DNA of 64,000 nucleotides from Ryuthela nishihirai (taxonomy: Eukaryota; Arthropoda; Arachnida; Araneae; Heptathelidae), in the NCBI GenBank assembly GCA_038380435.1, contig JAWZYU010000059.1:496001-560000 (forward strand). The letters run 5' to 3'. A program made the position numbers and the translations under genes. This document shows, in pieces, positions 30,960 through 41,674 of the stretch (positions are counted from its first letter, which is position 1; each line of letters starts with the position of its first letter). The notes beneath the pieces are model-generated. The model ran no database searches and was not told the origin of the DNA. It was given only the letters and a program-made list of their open reading frames with translations.

Positions 30960-32000
30960 TCAAATTAATATACTGATAAAAAGTAAGCAACGAACTAGTT
31001 ATTATTTCAGTGAACTATAAGTTGACACAAAAAATTTAAACCGAAGTAAGAAATTTTGAGACTAAATGAAATAGTTCAAGGTCCGCAGGCAAATTTGATT
31101 TTCTAAAAATATACGGTAACAACATTATGGTATATTTCTCACTCTACTCTTTACTGATTCACTCCCTCAGTGACCTTATACTTTTATGGTGGCTTTTTTA
31201 AAAATGAGGCCTTCGTTATTCACGTGAAATTAGAATTAACAATTGGACGTTTGAATATTTATCATAAAATAATTGAAAAATATATTTTTTTTTCTGGAGC
31301 ATTCTAGCAAATGTTTTTTTTAACCATTTTTATATCTCGCTGCTTTTCGGACAATGCGATGTGGAATATGCACTAAATTCGTTAATAAGCTTAAAATTTA
31401 AAAAAACAAACACATTTTATCGCATAATCACGAATTTTGGCTCACGTTCCGCAGACATCTGCTGGGCAATTTTTGGCGAATTTCGGAAAACATGCGGAAT
31501 CGAGTTTATGAGCGATATTTTGATTTCATACTTCGTTGACTCACTCTCTCTGTGATCTTATATTTTTGCGGCTTTTTTAATGCAGCCAGCGAATTCAAAT
31601 AACTATAAAAATTCATTACTGCGCTTGATCACGCTTACTGATAACTGTCGCCATTTTCATCGTTTAATTTTCAAACAATAAGCGATGTGGAATATTCACC
31701 GCTTATATTAACAAGTTCATGTTAAAATATTTAATCATATGGTTATATATGAATCTGCTTCTACTGGTGATCGATTCCCCTATAAAGACTTTTACATCAC
31801 AAATGGGAGATTTATGTCATGTTGCAATTACCGAGATATAGGTGGATATCTTAATAGATAGGATTGGTTTAATAAATTGGCTTAATAGATAGGATACCTT
31901 AATAGATAGATAGATTGGTTGGTTAGGTGTTCGCTACAGATTAGTTAGGCTACTAGATTAGTTAGGTGTTTCGCTACAGTTACAATAGTGATTGAAATCT
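30960..32000. repeat. Diverged duplication and low-complexity DNA
   Basis: A segment around 31157-31375 recurs in diverged form around 31538-31700: gattcactccctcagtgacc versus gactcactctctctgtgatc, and gcgatgtggaatatgcac versus gcgatgtggaatattcac. From 31845 to 31980 there is a taatagatagga / ggttaggtgttcgctacag simple repeat. No coding signal. Confidence 0.6.
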
Positions 32001-32006
32001 GTTGAT

Positions 32007-33200
32007 ATATACGGATTGGCAAAATTATGGTAACAACAAAAAAGTGTCCTACCCTTATTGTAGGATCTAATTAAGTGAAAATTCGCCAGATATGTATTTT
32101 TAGTATAACTTGAAAAGCTATAGAAAATGAGAGATTTCATACCCTTGATGAAAATATTACAAAACCATCATTATAACAAGAAAATATTAAGCATCGCAAA
32201 AGTTGAATTCAGATGCTTCAAAATATGCACATATAGCATCAATATGCAGTATGATTCTCTCCCATTTCTAAACAGGCCTGGCAGAGTTGCTCCAGGCTCG
32301 ATGTAAGGTTCTTCAGAATGGCATCCCACAAGAACCTACTTTATCTCATTGGGTGACAAAGGAGGTGGCGGACGATTTGCAATGCGTCTTCCTAAGGCAT
32401 ACTACACTTGAAGTATGGAAATTAGTTCTGGCAACACAGCCGACCAGGTCAATCTTTGAATAAATTCCGTTTCTAAGTACCCCTGCAACAGGTGAGCTCT
32501 ATGTCGAAGGACACTGTCTTCCATGAGCAGGAAATGAGCTCCAAACACACCTGTAAAATTTACATATAGGTTTCAAAATATCTTTCCCATATCGCTGAGC
32601 AATTGTGGAGCCTCCATCGAATACCTGAAGTATGGCCACTGCAGAGCAGCACACCAATTCCACCACTCATCTCTGATATTGGAGGAATGGTATCGCATTC
32701 CTAGTTTCCTCCAGATTAAACAGCAGCTAGATTCGCTATAGTCTAAATCGAGACTTTTCAGGAAACAGAACATTAGTCGATCTTTCAGGCTCCAAATGAA
32801 ATGTTGGAGCACCATTTTAGATGAGCATTTCAGTTTGTTGGGTATTAGCGAGATACAAATCACTGGTCTCCTGTCACAGAGTCCTCTCGCATTAATCATT
32901 CGTGGCACTGTTCTGATGGAAATCTTTTCATCTGTGCTTCACAAACCTCGAGAGAGAGAGAGTTGATGTGAAGTCATTGTACTGCTCCTCCTTGCCATTA
33001 GAACCAGAAAATTATCTGTTCAGGGTGAAGTAACTCTCGAATGCCTTTGGCCAGCTCTTCTGTCAATGGTTCCTGTCTCAAGGAACTGTTTCCAAAATGT
33101 CAATATCATTTTTCTCGGCACATTTAGTCACCTTGTTACCTCCGTCTGAGGATGTCCAGCTTCAAGTAGTCCACTGCCGCCACCGCGTGGATCTCTAAAT
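32007..33200 (-). pseudogene. Tc1-type transposase relic
   Basis: Minus-strand reading in shifting frames gives FGAHFLLMEDSV then HRAHLLQGYLETEFIQR near 32460-32550, the DDE region of Tc1 transposases where DNARPHRA is usual. LGRRIANRPPPPL and LPGLFRNGRESYC follow near 32230-32400, the normal C-terminal order. A possible terminus ggattggcaaaattatggta lies near 32012. The right end is unclear. Stops and frameshifts are frequent, so it is dead. Confidence 0.75.
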
Positions 33201-33310
33201 CAGGGATGCAATATGTAGTCCCATTGGGATCAAATGCAGTATCAGTATGTAGTTCCGTCAGGATCAAATGCAGCATGTCGTTCCTACAGGATCAAATGCA
33301 GTGGAGTCTA
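33200..33310 (+). repeat. Short minisatellite, about 33-40 bp units
   Basis: Three imperfect copies of ggatcaaatgcagtatcagt-like sequence: cattgggatcaaatgcagta, cgtcaggatcaaatgcagca and ctacaggatcaaatgcagtg. Units alternate with tatgtagttcc. Confidence 0.8.
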
Positions 33311-33996
33311 TGATTGTTTGCCAAGTTCCACTATATTGTAAAAATTTTCAATTAAACAAGCAAATTGGTGTCCAGGGAAGACGACTGAATTATCCATCAT
33401 CTTCTTTAAAACGTTGGCAGACGGATTTCGTAAGGTGGAAAATTGCATTATCATCCGGTAATTATCCTTCTATATAAGTTAACCAATATGCCATTTACAT
33501 ATTCCGCGGAATTCCTTTTGTCAACCTTGAGACATATTAGTTGACACAGTCCCTGCCGTGTTTATTGCTTCAGAGTCATAGAGTTAATATGATGGATGTG
33601 GTTGGTACCATATCCTAGTTCTGCCATCTGTAAAAGAGATTACATACGTATTTCATATAATCACATGACTCGTTCCCCGTACCATCTACTCCACTCATGC
33701 CTCTTCTGATAATACTGACATCTCGTTTTACGCTTTTTAGTCGATACTAAAGGTTTCCGAATGAGCTACCGACTTGTAAATTAATTTATTTATTATTTAT
33801 TATCTAAAGTTTTAAGAGCGAACTGTCTGTGTTGATGTGCCAGATGTTGAAAGTAGTGGTTATTTCATAGAGAATTGAAGTCGTTTCACTTTCAAGTGCT
33901 TTTACAATGCTCTACAGTTTCTCTCCCATAGTATCAGTAGCAGGGATTATTTCAGTTGTTACTATGCCAGGCTCCATATCTGCAATTCCTAGGTTA
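33311..33996. other. AT-rich DNA, nothing recognised
   Basis: Short frames only. The open frame containing the following endonuclease-like fragment starts at 33907, but its first 30 residues show no motif. Confidence 0.5.
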
Positions 33997-34122
33997 AACT
34001 ATCATATATGCAAGAATCCCTTGGGGAGAGATCGAGTAAGAGATCATGATCATTTTACTGGAGAGTTTCGAGGAGCCGCACATGACGCATGTAATTTGAA
34101 TTTTAAAACTGGAAAAGATTCG
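33997..34122 (+). pseudogene. Endonuclease-VII-like fragment of Polinton/Maverick type
   Basis: The frame reads NYHICKNPLGRDRVRDHDHF then TGEFRGAAHDACNLNFK. The HxxC, RDHDHxTGxFRGAAHxxCN pattern matches the recombination-endonuclease-VII-like domain that, from memory, accompanies Polinton/Maverick polymerases and related elements in animals. The first cysteine of the usual CxxC is Tyr here (TAT). The frame ends after 72 residues. It is a short isolated relic; no other Polinton gene is seen nearby. Confidence 0.65.
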
Positions 34123-34137
34123 TAAGCTCGGCTTTTC

Positions 34138-34390
34138 CGTGTTGCCCGTATGGATAATTATTGATAAGTGAATAGGGTTATCAAGAGTGTGTCTAAAGGC
34201 CTCAGAAAGAGGGGGAAACCTAGGAAGCGGTGGACACACAATGTCGGACAGGACCTTGTTAGAATTGGTGTGCAGGGCCATTTGCAGCAGATATAGTTTA
34301 GGACTGAAATGCTTGGAAAACTAAATTGCACGGTTTTGTTGGACCTCCATATAGCCATGGCTGCTTGATGATGACGTGATGAGTTTTGTA
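34138..34390 (+). mobile_element. LINE 3' fragment, plus strand
   Basis: Matches the C-terminal and 3' end of LINE copy A: gtgttgcccgtatggataat, gaatagggttatcaag, the RKRGKPRKRWTHNVGQDLVR reading, then gttggacctccatatagcca and tgcttgatgatgacg. 5'-truncated, as expected of LINE insertions. Confidence 0.82.
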
Positions 34391-34456
34391 TCTGAGATGC
34401 TATTGACATAACATGGCCTAACATACTTAATGAAATGGCCTCTAGTCTTTTCAAGA

Positions 34457-34508
34457 ACTAGTTCCTAAAGAGTGCATGTATCATTTAGTGTATATGTGCT
34501 CTTTAGGG
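34457..34508. repeat. Short inverted repeat
   Basis: agttcctaaagagtgcat and atgtgctctttagggact pair around a 16 bp loop with one or two mismatches. Possibly the ends of a very small transposon remnant. Confidence 0.6.
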
Positions 34509-34509
34509 A

Positions 34510-35600
34510 CTCGTCCGTAAATCCCGTAACTAACGATTTGAGGGGAGAGGATATGTTCTAATGTGGAACTCCTTATCTTTTAATAAAAATGTATTATTTT
34601 TTAATGTTATAGACATTAGAAACATTAAAATGAAAAAAAATGCTATATTCATTTTTTTCGATTAGTATATTTTTGCATTCTCCGATTACAAAAATCAGGT
34701 TTTTTGAAACATATTATCTCTTGTTAAGTATTACTAATTATAACTAATTATTTTATATAATTAACTGCTACCACCTTAACAATGATTTGATATGGTTACA
34801 TCAGTACAAAAAGGGAAGATTCTTACACAAAATATGTTACTTAAATGAAAGTGACGATCCGGTCATGATTGGGATGCTAAATTCGTCTGATGTGACATTA
34901 TTTGTTACGGAAGACTTGCTATGATATTTATTAGTGATACATTTTTATGGTAATTTGTAGCGACTTACATGTAAGTCACTGAACCAGAATCTAGTCATCT
35001 TAGAGAATGAAAACTTTGATTGAACGGAGGTATAATACTACACTAAAATATGTAATGATTTATAGTGGTAGCCATTTTTACTCCTCTTTTAATCATCTTT
35101 CTTTAACTGAAAGCATAACATAAAAACGAAAATTTAGCGTTTCGTTTAATGATAACTAAAATATCTAAAACTTTTATGATAAGTTAAAAGTTAAGAAATT
35201 GTTTTTATAATTACACTGATCACCTTCACAATGAAATGAAGAATATTATCTTTTGTAAACTATGTCTCTTTATCTTTATATATGAAGTGACCCAAAATAA
35301 ACTAACAATATTCCTGTAAGCTTATAGTAATAACTTAGTGGATATAAGAAATATTTGAAATTTATACATCATAAATCACTGTTGAAGCAATGCATAAATG
35401 CTTAGGTTTCATGTTATACAAATGGAGGAATTGTAATTTTCAATATTAGAAGAAGCACAGAAAATGAACTGTAAACATGGGACTCATCTCAAATTGCCCA
35501 GGTTTATATCTAAAAAGTGCTTTCTCGACTAGCATCTGTAATTGTAGTTATGGCAACTTGCAATGACTGACTCCGTGGTATAAAGCAATCAATAGAAGAT
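34510..35600. other. AT-rich DNA, no gene seen
   Basis: No long frame on either strand and no internal repeat structure beyond poly-A/T runs. Confidence 0.55.
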
Positions 35601-35605
35601 ATCTC

Positions 35606-35690
35606 GGTCGACAACTGTTGGCTTAGGAATCAGAGTACCTGACATGCCATTAGAAGGTCGTAGGTTCGTACTAAACCGGGATCAAGTCAA
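35606..35690 (+). other. tRNA-like remnant
   Basis: gttggcttaggaatcagagt resembles an A box and gtcgtaggttcgtac a B box, with similar order to 8665-8745 (catgccattagaaggtcg versus catgtcatcaggaggtcg). Not a foldable tRNA gene. Probably a third SINE family head. Confidence 0.45.
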
Positions 35691-35699
35691 TATTTCCTC

Positions 35700-36410
35700 T
35701 ATGCTTAGGATTGTTCATTCTGCTTATTATTTATGATTTTTTTCCATTTAGTTAAATAACAATATAAGTTTATGTATATTATTTATCGGATTTTTAAAAA
35801 TAATTCTCCAAAATGTACATCGTTTAAATCTATTTTGTGTATTGTAAATAGAAAGCACCGTTTAGGTAGCCTTCTACATTTGGAGTTTGAGGTGGTTTCC
35901 TCATTAGTCTATTCCTAAGTAGATCACATTTGATCACTCATTCTCGCCATGTAATTAATTGAGTCCTTTGGCATCAAATTGAAACCTAAACATGACTTCT
36001 AATTTGGCATTGAAGGAATTCCCATAACTTTCCCTTTTTGCACTTTTCTCAAATTCTAGATTGTAGCATATAGCATAATTATGATTTTTCGAAGTACGAA
36101 GATAAAAGATCCCCTAACCTTGTCCATCTGTGGGTGTCCAATAAGTGGCATGAGTCGCAAAGGACAAGACAAAAATCATCAAAAGGTGAGCTCCAGGGGG
36201 CAGAATTGTGCGGTAGGAATTCTCGGACATATGACCCGTGAAGTCATTTTTGTAATTCACAAGCAATAAGTTTCATCATAATCAAGGTAGCAATTTTAAT
36301 GATCTCACGCGAATATGGTCGCTATCAATGAAATCAAGTCTTTTTTATCTTTATGTGTTAGACAAGAAAGGTATTTTAAACTTTTTTATCAATATTTATC
36401 TCGATTAATT
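35700..36410. other. Spacer, nothing recognised
   Basis: AT-rich, stop-rich sequence. No repeat shared with the rest of the window that I could identify. Confidence 0.5.
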
Positions 36411-36414
36411 ACAT

Positions 36415-36476
36415 GGTCAGGAGGACCGATTTGGTAATGCAACTTTATGCTGCATTACCAAACAGTCCTCCTGACC
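36415..36476. repeat. Short hairpin, precursor-microRNA-like size
   Basis: The left arm ggtcaggaggac + tttggtaatgca and the right arm tgcattaccaaa + gtcctcctgacc pair as two perfect 12 bp stems around a 3x2 internal loop, with a 9 base terminal loop (actttatgc). Total 62 nt. It could be a small-RNA precursor or the fused ends of a miniature transposon; flanks show no TA or longer duplication that I can confirm. Confidence 0.7.
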
Positions 36477-36647
36477 CATAGCTCTAGCATCTGAAAGTTT
36501 AAGAATTTCAATTGTTATATACTACCTACATAACAAAGTACCGAATTTTTGTCATATCAGAAGAAAGCCAAATTCGATGCTCCACAGCTTCTAAAATATG
36601 ATTTTTTGTTAAATTTTGACAGAATATAAAATTATCTGTCTAATATA

Positions 36648-37858
36648 TTTACACCGAAGACCCAAAACACTATGACCAGCTGCCTAATATGATGTTGAAC
36701 ATCCACGTGCCCCCAAAAGAGCTGTTACCCGTCCAGACATGGACGATACAAGATTTCTAAAGGTGTCTTGTGGTATCTGGTGCCAACACGTTACCAGCAG
36801 AATCTTTAACTCCTGTAAGTTACGTGGCTTTGCTAACGCAGATCGGATATTCTGTTCCAACACAAACTACAGATGCTCTATTGGATTGCTGTCTGGGAAA
36901 ATTAGAGGTCACGGCAATACCTGAAAGTCTTAATGTTCAGCGCACCATTCTTGAACAATCCGGCCAGTGCGGCATGGTGCATTATCCTGGTGAAAGAAGG
37001 CACTATTAGATGAGTATACTGTTGCTACGAAGGCATGTACCTGCTCTGCAATGATGTTTAGTTAGGTGGTAGACGTCATAGTTTTTTGCACATGACTGAC
37101 TAGACCCATGATTTCCCAGCAGAACTTTGCCCACAGCATTACACTTCCTCCACCGGCTTATTTTCGTCCCACAGGGCATCTTCCGCAGGTAAACGATGCA
37201 CAAGTACACGGCCGTCCAAATGGTGCAACAGGAAACGAAATTCATCGGAAGAGACGTCCTTCTTTCAATCATTCAAGGTTCAGTTTTGATCAACGCATAA
37301 CATTGTAGGTGCTTTCGATAGTGAACTGAACTTAGCATGGGCACTCGGAACGACCTGCAGCTGCGCAGTCCCATTTTCAGCAGGGTTCGATGTACTGTGT
37401 GTTGTGACACATTACTCCCGACACCAGCATTAGAATTACGGGCAAGTTGCTTCACAGTATCCCTTCTGTTGGCTTGTAACATATGGGATAGCCTTCGCTG
37501 AGCTCTAGCATCGATGAGGTGTTGTCGACCCACACCTTGCTGGCGGTTAGTGGTTTTTATCTCCTCAGACCACTTTCTGAAGGTACTAACCATGACTGAC
37601 CGTGAACACCCAAGAAGCCTTGCCGTCTCAGAAATGCACTGACCCAGTCGTCTGTCGATTATAATTTTGTCTTTGTCAAATCATTTACGTCCGCTGCTTT
37701 TCCCATCTGAAGAACAAGAATAACACTGATTAACAGAGCTCAGTATCAGGTGTTATTTATACCATTTCATGATCTTCACACGCGCCGTCGTTTACCTGCA
37801 ATTGCTTAGATTTGCATAAACACACGGTGGTCATAATGTTTTGGCTCTATTGTGTATA
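36648..37858 (-). mobile_element. Tc1-type DNA transposon
   Basis: Left end tacaccgaagacccaaaaca and right end (reverse complement tacacaatagagccaaaaca) are imperfect inverted repeats continuing into ctatgacc/ttatgacc. Length about 1.2 kb, the usual size. It encloses a broken transposase on the minus strand. Confidence 0.83.
36690..37710 (-). pseudogene. Tc1-type transposase, broken
   Basis: Reading the minus strand: a helix-turn-helix with LIDARAQRRLSHMLQANRRD and then VSQHTVHRTLLKMGLRSCRS (the two DNA-binding halves) in a 106-residue open frame at 37273-37593. The catalytic part follows with frameshifts. FCWEIMGLV lies near 37100, the NAPC block (usual DNARPH region) near 36970, NPIEHLW-like sequence near 36890, and WHQIPQDTFRNLVSSMSGRV near 36720-36780. 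Order and spacing are those of Tc1 transposases. Several stops make it inactive. Confidence 0.82.
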
Positions 37859-37974
37859 TTTTAATTTTCAACTATATTTTTTCAATATTTCAAGAATTAC
37901 TGAAGTTCGAAATTTGAACAACAGCATCAATAGCAGACATAAAAACTGCTCAAAGGTTATTAAAATTTGATAAA

Positions 37975-38110
37975 TGACACACTTGGCGACTGATAAAAGA
38001 AAGATATGGGTTCAAGCCCCAGGTAACGTATGGATGTTTCTTGCACTGAAAGCACGTACCGATGTGTTTGAGAAGGTCGTCATCTATCTGTTGGAGCATT
38101 AAATCTTGGT
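37975..38110 (+). mobile_element. SINE-B remnant
   Basis: cacttggcgactgataaaag, gggttcaagccccaggtaac and gtatggatgttt match the SINE-B head and first body block. The rest is eroded. It runs into a decayed SINE-A. Confidence 0.65.
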
Positions 38111-38320
38111 TCCGTTTGCAGGAGAGAACCATACACTTTACACATTAAAGAACACTCTGGATGGCCTTGACAGGAGTTTCCATCTGCCTTCTAGCAGCTG
38201 TCTGGTGAATCTCCTCTTCCCAACCTTCTCTGAGCCCTCGGGTTATTTGTAAACTCTCCATTCAGCCCATTGTGGACAAAACCGTGATGTTCGGAGATAT
38301 ACCAATCCAACCCTGAAGAC
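38111..38320 (+). mobile_element. SINE-A, decayed 3' part
   Basis: ttgcaggagagaaccataca, cattaaagaacactctggat, ggccttgacaggag and caaccttctctgagccctcg are recognisable. The end gttcggagatataccaatcc is worn. An old copy. Confidence 0.75.
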
Positions 38321-38934
38321 GCTAGCTAAGGTTTCGAAACGGAAGTAGTCTCCTTCTGATTGGCATCCCGGACATTTCACTGTAACGTGAATGGAGTTAT
38401 TTGAAATTAATCTTAAAGTCAAACCTTCATCCCATGATGGAATCAAGATCAATTTCTTCAGTGAAGCTTTTAGCCTTGTATCGGAACTCCTGAACATATA
38501 CAACACTGAAGGGAAGATTAAGAGACTCTGTCTCTTCTTCACTCTAATTAAGGTATTCTAGATGCTCATACTGCTCTTTGCTCTAACTAAGTCTCTAATA
38601 TTTTCCACATCATTCTTTAATAGCGTGCACCGTTGATTCACTTAAAATGTAATAATCCGGCAATCTACAAGCACTATTGACTTTCTTATTTATTTATCAT
38701 TACACGCCTCTGGGGTGTATAGTTGGTTTCATGCTTTTGTATTAAAATTATGTAAGATAAAAAAATGGAAGTAACTATATTTTACTTATTACTATAATGA
38801 AACCCTACTTGCCATATAAATGAAAAGTGACTGATTCACCTTCTCATATGGTTTGATTTTGAAACTCCTGACTTATGACCACAGTTCTAACGAGAGAACC
38901 AACTGCAGGGGAAAACGTTATCTCATAATAGAGA
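38321..38934. other. Spacer, nothing recognised
   Basis: A 99-residue reverse frame covers part of 38243-38542 but overlaps the SINE remnant and shows no motif. No other structure seen. Confidence 0.5.
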
Positions 38935-39265
38935 GCGCCTGTATTGTAATCTGCAGTTCCCAGTCCCACTGTGAAACGTTGAGATTTATCTCCACTAAAT
39001 CTCCATTCTCCTGTCTGTCAGTAGACAACACCGATGAGCTTGGAAAGGCCGATGTCCGTCGGATGGGATGTACCTCCTCTGTGAAGAACACTGCCATGGG
39101 AACGTTAAAGATTTGATGGAAGTCTGCGATCACTCTATCGTAACAGCTATGCAGTGGGACCCCCTTCTCACAACCTCTGAGCCCTCGGGGTCCTTGTGAC
39201 CTGGCCTTTAGTCATTGTAGGCCAAAAAGTGCCTCTCAGAGGTTAAATAACCAAATCCATTTTTT
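38935..39265 (+). mobile_element. SINE-A, decayed, with deletions
   Basis: The head is reduced to gtaatctgcagttcccag. gttgagatttatctccacta, gaaaggccgatgtccgtcgg, gaccctcgggg-type sequence and cagaggttaaataacc mark the rest. Shorter than normal because of internal deletions. Confidence 0.78.
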
Positions 39266-39639
39266 TTTCTTTCGACAGCTGCTCATTCCTTCTTATCCAG
39301 TTAGATGTGTACATTGGCAGTCATAAAAATTCTTGAAAATCACAAGCGAAAAGAAAACTTTTACATCAAAATTGATAATGGAACAAAACGTTGTTTGAAG
39401 TTTCTCTAACGATTCGTTTAGCGTTGATCGTTTGAAAAAAATATGGTCAATCGAACCTTGCAAATTAATATTCATATATTTTAAATACTGAAAGAATCTT
39501 TTGAAGATTCGGATTTGAAGTTATATTTTAGTCTCATTTTACAAGGAGCTTGAAATTTGGTTTTTATTTTTGACATCATACATTCAAATTTTATCTACCA
39601 CTGTAATTACTGTATAAACCAGATTAGTTAATCAGATAT

Positions 39640-40240
39640 TTGGCTTTAAGTGGAGCTCGAGGGACTTGGAGCTCAGACCTTGAAGAAGCCGACATGTTTT
39701 TGCTTAGCTCCAACAAGTGAAATTTAGTTAGCTAAACCTTCACTTAAATTGCCTAATAGCATTGGGCGAGATCGGGTATCCAACCCTGGTGGTGCCCTTG
39801 GTCGGAAGGATAGGTAGAAATAATTTAATATTTTATTTAAACTTTAGTATATGTTTAGGATTTTAGAGATTGCAATTGAAATCTCTACATTTTTTGTGAA
39901 TTGCCGTCTTTTGACTGCTTATTTCACTAATCTCTTTTAATCTCTCTTTTTTAATCTCTCTTGCAGATTAATTATATTTTCTGTTTCTAACTGACAATTT
40001 TACAATTGTCAGATTTAGAACATTTTAAACTTCAGTTGGAGTTTTATTACAAGTTATACAATTCCTATTAGAAATCTTCTTTAATTAATGTAAGTTTGCA
40101 TTTACTGCGTCTAATAGATTGGATTATATAGTGCACATTGTTGTCACATTTATTTCTATAATATTTATCTACAAGTCTGTAGATAAATTCTCTGAATATT
40201 ATTTTCAGTAAATACTAGTTTGTATTTTACTGTGTCTTGA
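39640..40240 (+). repeat. Interspersed repeat R2, copy 1
   Basis: Shares long blocks with 61146-61470: gtta-gctaaa, cacttaaattgcctaatagc, gatcgggtatcca-ccctgg, tttaggattttagagattgc and the ctctacat tttttgtgaattgc region. Coding content not seen. The start contains repeated ggagctc. Family unknown. Confidence 0.75.
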
Positions 40241-40462
40241 ACTGCATTGCAACCGTTTTTGATATATCTGTAACCTGTTTCGAGAAATGATATAAATTGT
40301 TATGAATATAACTTGTAAAAGTTTTTACAAGCATTTATATTTCTGATATAAATAAATGGTAATCTGAATTTTGATTATTTCGGTTTGTGAAAATCATATA
40401 CAATTTCGAAAAGTCAGCTACCGGTAAAATTTCAAAAAGCACATCATCAGCTCAGAAGCACC

Positions 40463-40560
40463 AGAATTCGAAAATTCGAAAACACACCGCCCCGAGATAT
40501 TAGAATTCGAAAATTCGAAAACACACCGCCCCGAGATATTAGAATTCGAAAATTCGAACA
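40463..40560 (+). repeat. 39 bp tandem repeat
   Basis: Two identical 39 bp units (40463-40501, 40502-40540) start agaattcgaaaattcgaaaa and continue cacaccgccccgagatatt. A partial third unit ends at about 40560. ttcgaa palindromes occur twice per unit. It abuts a GC-richer segment (cggctccggtctacg). Confidence 0.93.
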
Positions 40561-40837
40561 CTGCAACGGCTCCGGTCTACGTCTTTCGGTCCGCTCAGAG
40601 GCATCCGAATCTATTATTGGCAATCCGGACAGCCCAGAGAGCTCTGATTCAGGGCGATCCGGATACGATCCATTAACGATTTACTTTGAAATAAAAATGA
40701 ACTAATAAAAATTATGTGATCCTTATCGTTTGATTTATTTTTTTAATTTCGCACAATCAATAAATTTAAGATTTTATATTCAAATATTGTTCTCAAAAAA
40801 TAAAGTAAAAAAATCTTAGCTGTAAACACTACATTAC

Positions 40838-40869
40838 ATGAGCTGCGTTTCTTCAGTAACGCAGCTCAT
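40838..40869. repeat. Perfect 12 bp stem-loop
   Basis: atgagctgcgtt and aacgcagctcat are perfectly complementary across an 8 base loop (tcttcagt). It lies 14 bp outside the left arm of the large inverted repeat at 40884. Confidence 0.8.
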
Positions 40870-40883
40870 TTAACTTTTATGAA

Positions 40884-41674
40884 ACGCGCTGCACCGTTAT
40901 TGGGGAGGTACCTTACATCCTTACATCCTTACCACCTTACATATTTCCTTGGTATAAATGCTCACCTTTGTTTCAAAATGTGGACACAACATATCTGTAT
41001 GGGCTGAGTCCCATCCGCCATGTTGTTGTTGTTTAGGTCTTAGCTTCCCATCTTCGTTCCTCTTGGCTCTCGGAATTTTCATGTTGAAGACGAAGGTAGC
41101 TCGCAAGCCTAGGACAAGGAAACTCGGCCAAAAAGCGGTCCCATCTGGCAGCAATCACTCGACTGAAAAGAAAAATAAGTGTCATATGGGTGGCCTGACG
41201 CTCGGTTAGGTTCAGTATGCCCCAATCGCCACCTGCCACGGAAACCCAGGTGTTTCTTTTCCCAGCCCACGGCGAAGCTAGAGAGTAAGGAAAGGAGAGC
41301 GCATTTGGACACTCTTCTCTGAACTTTCGGTGTGAAAAGTTGATTTTCGGCGACGGTACTTGCTTCTACCTCATTCACGAAAAAGGACCTGGCATGTTCT
41401 TCCCCGGTATCGAGGGCGCAACTTTGGACACTAGCAAGGGGCAATTCTGCTGATGAGCAGTAGGATTCCGGCACCGACCTAAAGGACGACAGCTTGATAT
41501 GTACAAGGAGACCCGTTTTCTTCTGTCCACACACGACAAAGGAATGAGATAGGGTCATTCTTTACTGATCTGGTCTCCCCGATGTTAAATGACAATTTGT
41601 CGCTGCAATTCTGATCTCGAACATTTTTGTTTGAGCCGTAAATTCTGATGCTCCCCAATAACGGTGCAGCGCGT
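40884..41674. mobile_element. 791 bp unit bounded by perfect 24 bp inverted repeats
   Basis: The left arm 40884-40907 (starts acgcgctgcaccgttattgg) and right arm 41651-41674 (ends ccaataacggtgcagcgcgt) are exact complements. The enclosed 743 bp is noticeably richer in GC than its surroundings and has a 149-residue reverse frame (41109-41558) with no motif I know. Outside the arms both sides show gaa, a possible 3 bp duplication. It is most like a non-autonomous DNA transposon, perhaps carrying captured host sequence. The family is unknown. Confidence 0.65.

Noticed and set aside
41109..41558. 149-residue reverse frame within the inverted-repeat unit
   Set aside because: No recognisable domain or splice signals. 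It could be open by chance in GC-richer DNA, so it is mentioned only as part of the unit.
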